Positions 7,099 through 15,427 of a DNA stretch of 33,017 nucleotides are shown here, piece after piece. A model generated the notes under the pieces. It worked only from the letters and a program-made list of their open reading frames with translations. It was not told the origin of the DNA and made no database searches. Numbering within the stretch: position 1 is the first letter of the stretch; each line of letters begins with the position of its first letter. The translations under genes and the position numbers were made by a program. Source of the stretch: a bacterium (lineage in GTDB: Bacteria > Actinomycetota > Acidimicrobiia > Spongiisociales > ZC4RG35); the NCBI GenBank assembly GCA_028819345.1, contig JAPPLW010000073.1, positions 1 through 33,017 on the forward strand. The letters are read 5' to 3'.

Positions 7099-8533
7099 TG
7101 GGCCCGACAGGGGCTTTCCGACGGTAGTCGGCGAGGTTCTCCACGAACCGCTCCAGTTGCAGGAGGTTCCTCACCTCGTACACCTCCGTGCAGTGCGCCG
7201 ACATCCGGGACTGGAGGGAGTCTCCGGTGTCCCAATAGGCCCGGGGCTCCGGATTCAGCCAATAAACCGCCTCCGCCACTCTCGCCATCTCCGCCAAGGC
7301 CTCCCCTGGGAAGTCCCGGTAGTTGTTGCGAGCGTCTCCGGCGATGATCACGGTGGAGCGGGCGGTCAGTTCGCCTCCGTAACGGTTGGAGAACCGGGAG
7401 AACGCATTCCCGTAGTCGGAGTGGCCGTCCAATTCCACCACCTCGGCTTCCGAGAAGATCCGCTGGGCGGCCTCTCCGAAGCGGAGTCCGGGTGTGAGGA
7501 GGTCCGTGATTTCGTCCACCCCGTCCACGAAGGCGAAGGCTCTAAGACTGGAGAAGCGGGCCGACATCGCATAGGTGAACTGCAGGGTGAACCGGGCGAA
7601 GGTTACCATGGAGCCCGACACGTCACATAGAAGGAAGATTTCGGGACGGAAACGTCGCATGGAGCGGAAACGAACATCCAGGGGGACGCCGCCGGTGGCC
7701 AGGGAGGCCCGGACCGTGCGGCGGAAGTCCAGACGACCCCGGCGGCGGTGAAGATCCCGCCGGGCTAGCCGGGCGGCCAGTTTACGGGTGAGCGGCCCTA
7801 TCAGTTCCTCGATCCGGCGGAGTTGCGCATCGGAGGCATGCATGAGGTCCATTTCCTCCAGCGGCGGGGCGCGCAGCGTGGCCGCCACCGCCTGGCTTCC
7901 CCGATCGGCCACCAGCCGTCGGCGAATCTCCGCCATCAGTTCCTCTCTCAGTCTCTCGATCAGCGCATCGACCTCCTCGGCCCGAAAGCGCCTCTCCAGG
8001 GCTTCCCCGCGGAGGCCCGTATGGGGTCCCCGTTCTTCCATCAACTCCATCAGCATCTGCCGCAGAGCATCGACGTCCAGCCGGCGCAGGGTGCGGTAGA
8101 GGTAATAGGCGCCTCCCACCGGACGTCCGGAGGTCATCCCCGCCAACTCCTCCACCGCCCGCTCCACCAGGCCGCGGACCGTCTCCCAATCGTGACTCCC
8201 CATAGCTGCGGCCAGCAACTCCGCAAGGGAACCCGACCCGCCGGAGCTTCCTTGCGGCGAAGAGCCATCAGGGGAGACGGACTCCCCACCGATGTCGAAC
8301 TCGGCCGGGGGTGGGGGCCGGTCCAAGGCGAAGAACACCTCGAAGGCGGTGTCGAAGGCATCGAGGTGCCGGGCGGACTTGACCAGGGTGGCTCCCAAGG
8401 CAGCCTTGAGGGCGGCGCGATCGGCCAAATCCACCACGGCCACGGCCTCCAAGGCGTCGATGGTCTCCACGGTTGACACCGGAATCCCGGCCGCTCTCAG
8501 CTCCTCCACAAAGTCGGTCAGCAGTCCCAACAC
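7067..8533 (-). CDS. VWA-domain protein of the CoxE family
   Basis: The 488-aa product has a long N-terminal helical region, then a von Willebrand A domain in its C-terminal half. The MIDAS motif DVSGSM is near residues 303-310, followed by FVDGVDEITDLL and VIIAGDARNNYRDF, the usual CoxE/DUF58-like arrangement. An acidic and Gly/Ser-rich linker lies near residues 75-110. VWA-CoxE proteins work with a MoxR AAA ATPase to insert metals or remodel protein complexes; here that ATPase gene lies 6 nt upstream on the same strand, so the pair is an operon. A MoxR-VWA pair between proA and nadD also occurs in Mycobacterium tuberculosis, as I recall (Rv2426c-Rv2425c), so this is probably a conserved vertical component. 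No carbon-monoxide dehydrogenase gene is present here. The client is unknown. Confidence 0.85.
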   Translation of the reverse strand: MLGLLTDFVEELRAAGIPVSTVETIDALEAVAVVDLADRAALKAALGATLVKSARHLDAFDTAFEVFFALDRPPPPAEFDIGGESVSPDGSSPQGSSGGSGSLAELLAAAMGSHDWETVRGLVERAVEELAGMTSGRPVGGAYYLYRTLRRLDVDALRQMLMELMEERGPHTGLRGEALERRFRAEEVDALIERLREELMAEIRRRLVADRGSQAVAATLRAPPLEEMDLMHASDAQLRRIEELIGPLTRKLAARLARRDLHRRRGRLDFRRTVRASLATGGVPLDVRFRSMRRFRPEIFLLCDVSGSMVTFARFTLQFTYAMSARFSSLRAFAFVDGVDEITDLLTPGLRFGEAAQRIFSEAEVVELDGHSDYGNAFSRFSNRYGGELTARSTVIIAGDARNNYRDFPGEALAEMARVAEAVYWLNPEPRAYWDTGDSLQSRMSAHCTEVYEVRNLLQLERFVENLADYRRKAPVGPIRRPVSPIGR

Positions 8534-8539
8534 GGCGCT

Positions 8540-9430
8540 TCAGCCCTCGGTGGCCAGTTCCTTGATAGCGATGTCTATATCGGCCTGATACTTGAGCAGG
8601 ACGTGCGACGTTTCGGAGAAGGATTCGGGGTCAATTCTCGCCACCCCCAGAGTGAGCAGGGTCCGCGCCCAGTCGATGGTCTCCGAAACCGATGGAGGCT
8701 TTTTGAGGGCCATTCCCCTGAGACTGCGGGCCACCTGGGCGATGGAATCGGCCAAAGCCTCGGGTAAGTCCGGGGCGCGGGCCAGGAGGATCTCCCGTTC
8801 CCGTTCCGGGCTGGGATAGGGGATGTGCAGGAACAGACAGCGGCGACGCAGCGCCTCGGAGAGCTCGCGTGTGTTGTTGGAGGTGAGGATCACCAGGGGC
8901 TGGGAATCGGCTCTGACCGTCCCCAACTCCGGAATGGTGATCTGGAACTCGGAGAGAACCTCCAGGAGCAACGCTTCGGTCTCCATCTCGACCCGGTCGA
9001 TTTCATCAACCAGAAGCACGACCGGATCGGGCGATGCGATAGCCGTCAGGAGAGGTCGGGGCAACAAGAAACTCTCCGAGAAAATGTCCTCGGACATCTC
9101 CTTCCACCCGGACGAGGAATCAGAGGAGATCCGAAGTAGTTGTTTCCGGTAGTTCCACTCATAGAGGGCCTTCGACTCGTCGAGGCCCTCATAACACTGC
9201 AGCCGCACCAGCCTGCGTCCCCCGCCGGCGGCCAACGCCTTGGCCAACTCGGTCTTCCCCACTCCGGCCGGACCCTCGGCGAGCACGGGTTTATTGAGGC
9301 GCATGGCAAGATAAACCACCTGGGCGATCCGCGCAGACGGCAGATAACCCTGGGCCGCCAAGGCGTCGATTATTGCCTCCGGGGACTGGAACGGGTCGGG
9401 AATAGTGGATCCTCCCTGGTGCGGAAGCAC
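8540..9430 (-). CDS. MoxR-family AAA+ ATPase
   Basis: The 296-aa product has Walker A GPAGVGKT at residues 53-60, Walker B VVLLVDEID, sensor-1 LTSNNTRELSEALRRRC with the arginine-rich finger region, and a C-terminal lid helical domain. This is the AAA+ chaperone class that acts with VWA partners such as CoxE. The gene precedes its VWA partner with 6 nt between them. The start is uncertain. GTG at 9430 is the first codon. A better ribosome site, GGGAGG, lies 7 nt before an in-frame ATT at 9401-9403, where the conserved IPDPFQSPEAIIDALAAQGY sequence begins. The first nine residues from the GTG may therefore not be made. A weak GTG context supports that doubt. Confidence 0.88.
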   Translation of the reverse strand: MLPHQGGSTIPDPFQSPEAIIDALAAQGYLPSARIAQVVYLAMRLNKPVLAEGPAGVGKTELAKALAAGGGRRLVRLQCYEGLDESKALYEWNYRKQLLRISSDSSSGWKEMSEDIFSESFLLPRPLLTAIASPDPVVLLVDEIDRVEMETEALLLEVLSEFQITIPELGTVRADSQPLVILTSNNTRELSEALRRRCLFLHIPYPSPEREREILLARAPDLPEALADSIAQVARSLRGMALKKPPSVSETIDWARTLLTLGVARIDPESFSETSHVLLKYQADIDIAIKELATEG

Positions 9431-9512
9431 CCAGTTTACCCGACCCGGCAGGGGGCCTCCGCAGCTGACATAGCCATGTGTCCCGAGACCGGTAATCTTA
9501 AATCACGCAACT

Positions 9513-10862
9513 ATGAAAATCATCATTGTTGGGGCTGGGGCGGTCGGCAGCTATCTGGCCGAACGCCTCTCGGCCGATGGCCAGGAGGTGGTGGTCATCG
9601 AAGCGAATCCCCATACTGCAGAAGCCCTCAATTCCCGATTGGACGTACTGACGATCACCGGCAACGGCGCCGGTCAGGGAGTGCTAAAAGAGGCCATAGA
9701 GGCGGTAGGCAACTCGGTGGACCTACTAATCGCAGTCACCGACCAGGACGGGGTCAACGCCCTGGCCTGTCATTCGGCCACCACCCTGGGAATCAGCCAG
9801 ACGGTGGCCCGGATCTCCGATTCCGCCCTGAGGTCGGGACTGCACAATATGGGAGTGAAGGTGGTCATTGACCCGGATGAAGCCACCGCCGACGAACTGG
9901 TGAGGCTGGTCCGGTTGAGCGGCCTCTCCGAACACTGGGAGTTCGCCAACGGGAGATTGCTGTTGGTGGGCGCCATCGCCCAACCCTCCTCTCCCCTTCT
10001 GGAAAAGCCTCTGCGGGACCTCGCCAATCTCAGCAAGAGGCGGGATTTCCTGGTGGTGGCCATCATCCGGGACGGCGACACCCTGGTGGCCAGGGATCAC
10101 ACCAGGGTACGGGAAGGCGATCACGTCCTGATGATGGTGGATCCCCGGGATGTCAAGTTCGCGGCCAAGCTGCTGGGAATCAAGACACGGCTCGCCACCC
10201 GTGCAGTGGTAACCGGCGACTCCCGGCTGTCCAGGGTCGCCATCCGAAAGCTCTGCGAGGCGCGGTTGTCGGTGACTTACATCAGCCCCGATCGCGTGAT
10301 CTGTCGCGAAATGGCCGAGGACAACCCCCGGGCTCTGGCCATATGCGATGATCCCGTTCACCCCGACACCTTGGGAAGGCTGGATCTGGGAGAGAGGGAC
10401 GCCCTTCTAGCGCTTTCCGAAGACGATGCGAGCAACGCTCTCGTGTGCCTGGTGTCCAAGGCGCTGGGCGTGCAGATGGCTGTCGCCCGACTGCATAATC
10501 AGCACCACGTGGAGTTGCTGGAAGGGAAGGGAATCGACGCGGCGGTCTCGCCTCGTCTGCTGGCTGCCGGGAGCATCCTTCGGTACGTTCGCCGGGGAGT
10601 CGTCCACTCGGTGGTCACATTCAGCGACTCGGACGCGGAAGCCATTGAGCTGGACGTGGGACCCGAAAGCCCGGTCGCCGGACTGCGGACAATGGACATC
10701 GACCTCCCTGAGGGGTCAATGGTCGGGGGTATCGTCCGGAACATGTCCCCGATCCTGCCCCGCGGAGAGACCGTGATCGAGCCCGGGGACCGGATTATCG
10801 TGTTCAGCCTTCCCGATCACATCACTACTGTCGAGAACCTTTTCCACGGGGAAGAGACGTGA
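9513..10862 (+). CDS. trkA: Trk potassium uptake regulatory subunit TrkA
   Basis: TrkA is the cytosolic NAD-binding gating ring of the Trk K+ transporter. The 449-aa product contains two RCK modules. The first Rossmann fold begins MKIIIVGAGAVGSYLAERL and ends with the VVVIEANP acidic strand, followed by a TrkA-C subdomain (to about residue 220). The second begins AVVTGDSRLSRVAIRKL, with a degenerate glycine motif, and ends in a second TrkA-C domain with PVAGLRTMDIDLPEGSMVGGI. The ATG at 9513 has no Shine-Dalgarno; TTAAAT at 9498-9503, nine bases before it, could be a -10 box for a nearly leaderless transcript. The stop overlaps the trkH start (GTGA), so the two subunits are co-translated. The gene diverges from moxR. 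Confidence 0.94.
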   Translation: MKIIIVGAGAVGSYLAERLSADGQEVVVIEANPHTAEALNSRLDVLTITGNGAGQGVLKEAIEAVGNSVDLLIAVTDQDGVNALACHSATTLGISQTVARISDSALRSGLHNMGVKVVIDPDEATADELVRLVRLSGLSEHWEFANGRLLLVGAIAQPSSPLLEKPLRDLANLSKRRDFLVVAIIRDGDTLVARDHTRVREGDHVLMMVDPRDVKFAAKLLGIKTRLATRAVVTGDSRLSRVAIRKLCEARLSVTYISPDRVICREMAEDNPRALAICDDPVHPDTLGRLDLGERDALLALSEDDASNALVCLVSKALGVQMAVARLHNQHHVELLEGKGIDAAVSPRLLAAGSILRYVRRGVVHSVVTFSDSDAEAIELDVGPESPVAGLRTMDIDLPEGSMVGGIVRNMSPILPRGETVIEPGDRIIVFSLPDHITTVENLFHGEET

Positions 10863-12349
10863 AATTGACCTCCGCGGTGGGCTGGCTGGGTCGCCGCGGG
10901 ATGTTCACCTCCCTGCTCCTGGTAACCGGGGTGACCGCCATGGCGGTGGGCCTGATGATGCTGCTGGCCGCAGGGGTGTCGCTTCTGTACGGCGAATACT
11001 CCGATGCCAGGGCGATCGGGGCGGCCGCCGCGGTCACGGTGGCCACCGGAGGACTGCTGCGCTTGTCTGTGGAGAAGCCCACCGCCCTCACCACCCGGGC
11101 AGGGTTCGCGGGCGTGGGCATCGCCTGGCTGATGATGTCGGCCTTCGGGACCCTGCCCTATCTCTTCTCCGGCGCGATCCCCGACGTCACCGGCGCCGTG
11201 TTCGAGACCGTTTCCGGTTTCACGACCACCGGCGCCTCCCTGCTGGCCGATCCCGGCCAACTCTCCCACGGCATTCTCTTCTGGCGGTCGCTCACCCAAT
11301 GGATGGGTGGGATGGGAATTATCTTGCTGTTCGTGGCGGTGCTGCCCCTGTTGGGAGTGGGCGGGCTGGAGTTGGCCCGCGCCGAGTCCCCAGGAGCGGA
11401 CCCCGATCGGCTGACGCCCCGTTTCCAGGACACCGCCAAGCGCCTGTGGCTGATCTACCTGATGCTCACATGCGCCGAGGCGCTGCTGCTCTGGGCAGGC
11501 GACATGGACCTCTTCCAGGCGGTCAACCATTCCCTGACCACCCTGTCCACGGGGGGCTTCGGCACCGAGGTCACCTCCATCACCGGATTCAGCGCCTACA
11601 CCCAGTGGGTGTTGATCGTCTTCATGGTCCTCGCCGGTGTCTCCTTTGCTCTCCACTTCCGAGCCCTGCTCCACCCCCGCCGATACTTCGCCAACGAGGA
11701 GTTCCGTGTGTACTTCACGGTGGTGGCGGCCGCCGCGGCCTGGCTGACCATCGCTCTCGCCAACCAGGGAACCGGGTGGGAACAGGCGGTGCGGGAGGGA
11801 GTCTTCACCGCGGTGTCGATGGTGACGACCACCGGCTACAGCACCGCTGATTTCGGATCGTGGATGCCGCCTATGCAAATGTTGGTGCTGGTCCTGATGA
11901 CTCTGGGCGGGATGGCGGGATCCACAGCGGGGGGCATAAAGAGCTTTCGGTTGAAGGTGGTGGCGAACACCGCCCTCACCGAGTTACGACAGGTGATCCA
12001 CCCCCGAGGGATGTTCATAATCCGGCTCAACAAGCGCCCGCTTTCTACCCACATCATCCGCGGAAGCTTCTCCTTCTTGACTCTGTACCTCTTCCTCTTG
12101 GCGGGCGGGGCGCTGGCCTTCGTCACCATCGAGTCTTCCCTGGGGTCCTCGGACCTGGGCACCTCGCTCTCGGCAGTGGTCGCCAGCCTGGGGAACATCG
12201 GACCGGGGTTGGGAGAAGTGGGACCCGCAGCCAACTACGCCATGGTCTCTCCTCCCGGCAAATGGCTGCTGTCCCTGTTGATGATCGTGGGGCGTTTGGA
12301 GATCCTTCCCATCCTGGTGCTCGCCATGCCCTCCGTTTGGCGCAAGTAG
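10859..12349 (+). CDS. trkH: Trk potassium uptake membrane subunit TrkH
   Basis: TrkH is the channel-like membrane subunit through which K+ enters. The 496-aa product has about ten hydrophobic segments and the four pore-loop/selectivity-filter repeats: VSGFTTTGASLL, LTTLSTGGFGTE, VSMVTTTGYSTADFG and ASLGNIGPGLGEVGP, each with the filter glycine. The C-terminus is GRLEILPILVLAMPSVWRK, typical of the family. GTG at 10859 overlaps the trkA stop. The gene converges on proB, with an 85-bp gap that carries an 11-bp direct repeat, ACCGACCAGGG (12385 and 12409). Confidence 0.95.
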   Translation: MKLTSAVGWLGRRGMFTSLLLVTGVTAMAVGLMMLLAAGVSLLYGEYSDARAIGAAAAVTVATGGLLRLSVEKPTALTTRAGFAGVGIAWLMMSAFGTLPYLFSGAIPDVTGAVFETVSGFTTTGASLLADPGQLSHGILFWRSLTQWMGGMGIILLFVAVLPLLGVGGLELARAESPGADPDRLTPRFQDTAKRLWLIYLMLTCAEALLLWAGDMDLFQAVNHSLTTLSTGGFGTEVTSITGFSAYTQWVLIVFMVLAGVSFALHFRALLHPRRYFANEEFRVYFTVVAAAAAWLTIALANQGTGWEQAVREGVFTAVSMVTTTGYSTADFGSWMPPMQMLVLVLMTLGGMAGSTAGGIKSFRLKVVANTALTELRQVIHPRGMFIIRLNKRPLSTHIIRGSFSFLTLYLFLLAGGALAFVTIESSLGSSDLGTSLSAVVASLGNIGPGLGEVGPAANYAMVSPPGKWLLSLLMIVGRLEILPILVLAMPSVWRK

Positions 12350-12434
12350 GAAGTCAGGCCGCCCCCTCGCCGTCTCGACACCTCACCGACCAGGGGAAAC
12401 GGAGAGTTACCGACCAGGGCCGGGGCTCGGGCGG

Positions 12435-13526
12435 CTATTCCCTCAATACCACCAGATCGTCGCGGTGGATGAGTTCTGTCGTGGGATGGGCGCTTGCCTG
12501 GAGGCTCCGGCAGTCGGATGCGGAGATACGGGCAATGCCCTTGGCGATGGTCCTGCCCTCAGGATCCAGCACCTCCACCGCCTCCCCGGCGATGAAACCA
12601 CCCTCGATCTCCCGTACTCCAACCGGCAACAGGCTTGCATTCAGGCGGGTGATCGCCCGCACCGCTCCGGCGTCCAGGGTCACCCGACCACCGGAATCCT
12701 GTCCGAATGCGATCCAGAGTTTGCGGGCGCTGAGTTTCCGGGCTTCGGGATTCACCCAGGTGCCGATCGACTCTCCCCGACATATCCGGTCCACCACCCG
12801 GGGTTCGGCCGACGAGGCAACCACGGTCGGGATTCCGGAGAAGGCGGCCATCCGGGCTGCGGCCACCTTGCTGGACACACCGCCCGACCCGAGGCGTCCC
12901 CCAGGCAGACCCGCGATGGAGTCGAGCGTCCAGTCTGCCGAGGAGATTTCATCTATCAGGCTGGCGTCCTGCGAGGAGGGATCCGCCGAATAGAGCCCGG
13001 GAGTGTCGGTCAGCAGGATCAGCAGGTCGGCCGAGACCAGATGGGACACCAGCGCCGCCAACCGATCGTTGTCTCCCACCCGCAACTCCTCCACCCCCAC
13101 CGTGTCGTTCTCGTTGACCACCGGAACTATGCGACGTTCCAGCATGCTGGAGAGAGCCGTCCGGGCGTTGAGATAAGGGGTCCGGCTCGCCAGCACTCCC
13201 CGGGTCAAGAGCACCTGGCCGATCACCAGCCCCCGCTTGGCGAACTGGGCCGCGTACATGCCCATCAGCCGGCTCTGTCCCACAGCCGCCGCCACCTGCA
13301 GCCCGGCCAGGTCGGAAGGCCTGCTGGAGAGGCCCAGGGCGGGAAGCCCCGCCGCCACCGCCCCCGACGTGACCAGAACGGTTGGGTACCCCGACGAGAA
13401 GGCCCGGGCCACATGTTCCACCACCCGCTCCAGGGCAGCCGGATCCAGCCCCTTCTCCACCTCGACCAGGCTGGAGGAACCAATTTTCACCACCAGTACG
13501 CCTCCGGGGGCAATGGACTGTCTCAC
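12435..13526 (-). CDS. proB: Glutamate 5-kinase
   Basis: ProB phosphorylates glutamate in the first step of proline synthesis. The 363-aa product has the amino-acid-kinase domain: VVKIGSSSLVE at the N-terminus, SGAVAAG, PVVNENDTV and the DNDRLAALVSHLVSADLLILLTD nucleotide region. A PUA domain follows from about residue 275 (GRVTLDAGAVRAI, then the AGEAVEVLDPEGRTIAKGI strand set). GTG at 13526 is chosen: it overlaps the obgE stop (GTGA) and has GGAGGAG 5 nt upstream. A longer start at 13730 would add 68 residues antisense to obgE-like composition and is not needed. The partner proA is not in the window, although it often lies near this cluster. Confidence 0.94.
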   Translation of the reverse strand: MRQSIAPGGVLVVKIGSSSLVEVEKGLDPAALERVVEHVARAFSSGYPTVLVTSGAVAAGLPALGLSSRPSDLAGLQVAAAVGQSRLMGMYAAQFAKRGLVIGQVLLTRGVLASRTPYLNARTALSSMLERRIVPVVNENDTVGVEELRVGDNDRLAALVSHLVSADLLILLTDTPGLYSADPSSQDASLIDEISSADWTLDSIAGLPGGRLGSGGVSSKVAAARMAAFSGIPTVVASSAEPRVVDRICRGESIGTWVNPEARKLSARKLWIAFGQDSGGRVTLDAGAVRAITRLNASLLPVGVREIEGGFIAGEAVEVLDPEGRTIAKGIARISASDCRSLQASAHPTTELIHRDDLVVLRE

Positions 13527-14779
13527 TCGGGCTCCTCCAAATCGGGATCCTCGTATTGAAGTTCCACCCCTCCGATCCGAACCGTGTCGCCGTGACGGGC
13601 GCCGGCCTCCCGGAGGGCCCGGCCCACGCCTATCCGATCCAGCCTGGTGGAAGCGAGCCGGGCTGCTTCGGGAGTCTCGAGGTCGCCCAGAGCCACTGCC
13701 CGCTCCGCCGCCATCCCCACCACGGTCCACCCCCCCTCGACCCGGTCGACCGCGAAGCCTCGATGATGAGGCCGGTGCAATATGAAGCCCTCCCGAGGAG
13801 CAGCGGTCTCCCGCGCCCTCGCCACCAGTTGCCCGACCCTGCGTAGAAGCGGCCCCAGCCCGTGTCCCGTCACCGCCGAGATCAAAAAGGCGCCGGGGAT
13901 CGCCTTGGCAACCTCGTCCGATTCCGGAAGGTCGGCCTTGTTGACCGCTATCACCCGGGGACGTTCCACCAAACGGGGAGAGTACTTCTCCAACTCGCCC
14001 AGAAGGACATCCATTTGCGTCCCGGGCTCCATCTCGGCCACCGGAGAAGGATCGAGCATGATCACGAGCACCGAAGCCCGCTCGACATGACGAAGGAACG
14101 TGTGCCCCAACCCCCTGCCCTCGGCCGCACCCTGTATCAGCCCGGGAACATCGGCCAGGGTGAACTCCTCATCGTCTATCGCCACCACTCCCAGGTTGGG
14201 AGTGAGGGTGGTGAACGGATATGAGGCCACCTTCGGACGGGCGGCCGACACACGGGACAGAAGGGTGCTCTTTCCGGCATTCGGGAACCCCACCAAAGCG
14301 GCATCGGCCTGCAGTTTCATCTCCAACCGAAACCATCCCCGGAGCCCCTTTTCCCCTTCCTCGCTGACCGCAGGAACACGATGTTGGGGGCTGACCAACC
14401 CGGCATTGCCCCGACCGCCCCTTCCTCCCCGCAGCAACACCACCTGTTGTGAGTCTTCCACCAGGTCCGCCAGCAGCGCTCCGGCATCGTCGTACACGGA
14501 GGTCCCCGGCGGCACCGGGATCACCAACCGAGCGCCCCTTCGGCCGTGACGAAGGCGATCAGCGCCTTTGCCGCCGCTCTCCGCCGCATGATGGGGATGG
14601 CGCTGATAGCGGAAGAGCGTTCCTATGGACGGATCGGCGAGCACCACAACATCCCCGCCTCTTCCCCCCGAGCCGCCGACCGGTTTTCCTCTGGGCTTCC
14701 CGCGCCGCCGCTCGAAGCTGACCATGCCACTCCCGCCGTCTCCGGCGCGAAGGTGCACCCTGACCGAGTCAACGAACAT
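13523..14779 (-). CDS. obgE: GTPase Obg/CgtA
   Basis: Obg is the essential GTPase that monitors late 50S assembly and the stringent response. The 418-aa product has the glycine-rich OBG fold (GDGGSGMVSFERRRGKPRG at about 13-32), the G domain with P-loop GFPNAGKST (164-172), TT of switch I, DVPG (210-213), NKAD and SAV, and a C-terminal OCT domain ending in GVELQYEDPDLEEPE. This three-part order is the actinobacterial/Gram-positive type. It lies 21 nt downstream of rpmA and overlaps proB, in the classic rplU-rpmA-obgE-proB operon. Confidence 0.96.
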   Translation of the reverse strand: MFVDSVRVHLRAGDGGSGMVSFERRRGKPRGKPVGGSGGRGGDVVVLADPSIGTLFRYQRHPHHAAESGGKGADRLRHGRRGARLVIPVPPGTSVYDDAGALLADLVEDSQQVVLLRGGRGGRGNAGLVSPQHRVPAVSEEGEKGLRGWFRLEMKLQADAALVGFPNAGKSTLLSRVSAARPKVASYPFTTLTPNLGVVAIDDEEFTLADVPGLIQGAAEGRGLGHTFLRHVERASVLVIMLDPSPVAEMEPGTQMDVLLGELEKYSPRLVERPRVIAVNKADLPESDEVAKAIPGAFLISAVTGHGLGPLLRRVGQLVARARETAAPREGFILHRPHHRGFAVDRVEGGWTVVGMAAERAVALGDLETPEAARLASTRLDRIGVGRALREAGARHGDTVRIGGVELQYEDPDLEEPE

Positions 14780-14800
14780 CGCGACCGGCCGGAAGCCGAA

Positions 14801-15052
14801 TCAGTCGGTAAGAACGCTCACCAGGCGGCGACGATTCCGTTCCCCGTACTTGACCACGCCCGAGGCGCGGGCATACAACGTGTCGTCACTCCCCCGACCA
14901 ACATTGAGCCCGGGGTGTATGCGAGTCCCGCGTTGTCGAACCAGCACCGCTCCGGAATGGACCAGCTGCCCGTCGAACACCTTGGGACCCAGCCGCTTGG
15001 AGTGCGATTCTCGTCCGTTTCGGCTGGAGCCTCCCGCTTTGGTCTTGGACAT
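14801..15052 (-). CDS. rpmA: 50S ribosomal protein L27
   Basis: The 83-aa protein begins [20 protein letters not shown], the basic N-terminal arm that reaches towards the peptidyl-transferase centre, and continues with [19 protein letters not shown] and GSDDTLYA. There is no N-terminal processing extension as in Firmicutes. The start lies directly after the rplU stop (TGA-G-ATG), so the two are coupled. Confidence 0.97.
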   Translation of the reverse strand: MSKTKAGGSSRNGRESHSKRLGPKVFDGQLVHSGAVLVRQRGTRIHPGLNVGRGSDDTLYARASGVVKYGERNRRRLVSVLTD

Positions 15053-15053
15053 C

Positions 15054-15383
15054 TCAGCTCTCCTTCTCAGAATCGGTTGGCAGGTCTATGTTCAGGATCT
15101 CGATCTGGCTGTACTTCTGGCGATGGCCGATGCGACGCCGGTAGCCGGTCTTGGACTTGTATTTGAAAATGCGGATCTTGGGTCCCTTCACCTCCCCGAG
15201 CACTCGGGCCGTGACCCGCGCTCCCCGTAGTGCAGATCCGGTCAACACCTTTCCGTCCCCGTCCACGACCAACACCGGATCAAAGGCGATGTCGTCGAGT
15301 TCCCGGGACAGGCGCTCCACGCTGATCACGTCCCCGGGAGCGACCCTGGCCTGCTTCCCACCGGTGGCTATTACTGCATACAT
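15054..15383 (-). CDS. rplU: 50S ribosomal protein L21
   Basis: The 109-aa protein starts [18 protein letters not shown] and contains the conserved [21 protein letters not shown] block. It is the first gene of the rplU-rpmA-obgE-proB operon. A promoter-like pair lies just upstream, between the rne stop and this start, so the 5' untranslated region would be only a few bases. No Shine-Dalgarno is present, in keeping with near-leaderless translation. Confidence 0.97.
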   Translation of the reverse strand: MYAVIATGGKQARVAPGDVISVERLSRELDDIAFDPVLVVDGDGKVLTGSALRGARVTARVLGEVKGPKIRIFKYKSKTGYRRRIGHRQKYSQIEILNIDLPTDSEKES

Positions 15384-15395
15384 GCTAAGTCAGTC

Positions 15396-15425
15396 ATTCT
15401 ACGCTACGGGAAGCCGGAACGCCAA
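15396..15425 (-). promoter_or_regulatory. Candidate promoter of the rplU operon
   Basis: On the minus strand TTGGCG (15420-15425) and TAGAAT (15396-15401) are separated by 18 nt; they match 4 of 6 and 5 of 6 consensus positions. The -10 box ends 12 nt before the rplU ATG, so transcription would begin about 5 nt before it. It sits in the 44-bp gap after rne. Confidence 0.5.
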
Positions 15426-15427
15426 GG

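Noticed and set aside
10817-11878. 353-codon open frame on the minus strand rich in His, Gly and Gln
   Set aside because: It is the shadow of trkH on the opposite strand, with the biased composition expected of antisense frames in high-GC DNA.
12358-12435. Inverted repeat GCCGCCC / GGGCGGC between trkH and proB
   Set aside because: The arms are over 60 nt apart, with no T-run on either side; not convincing as a terminator.
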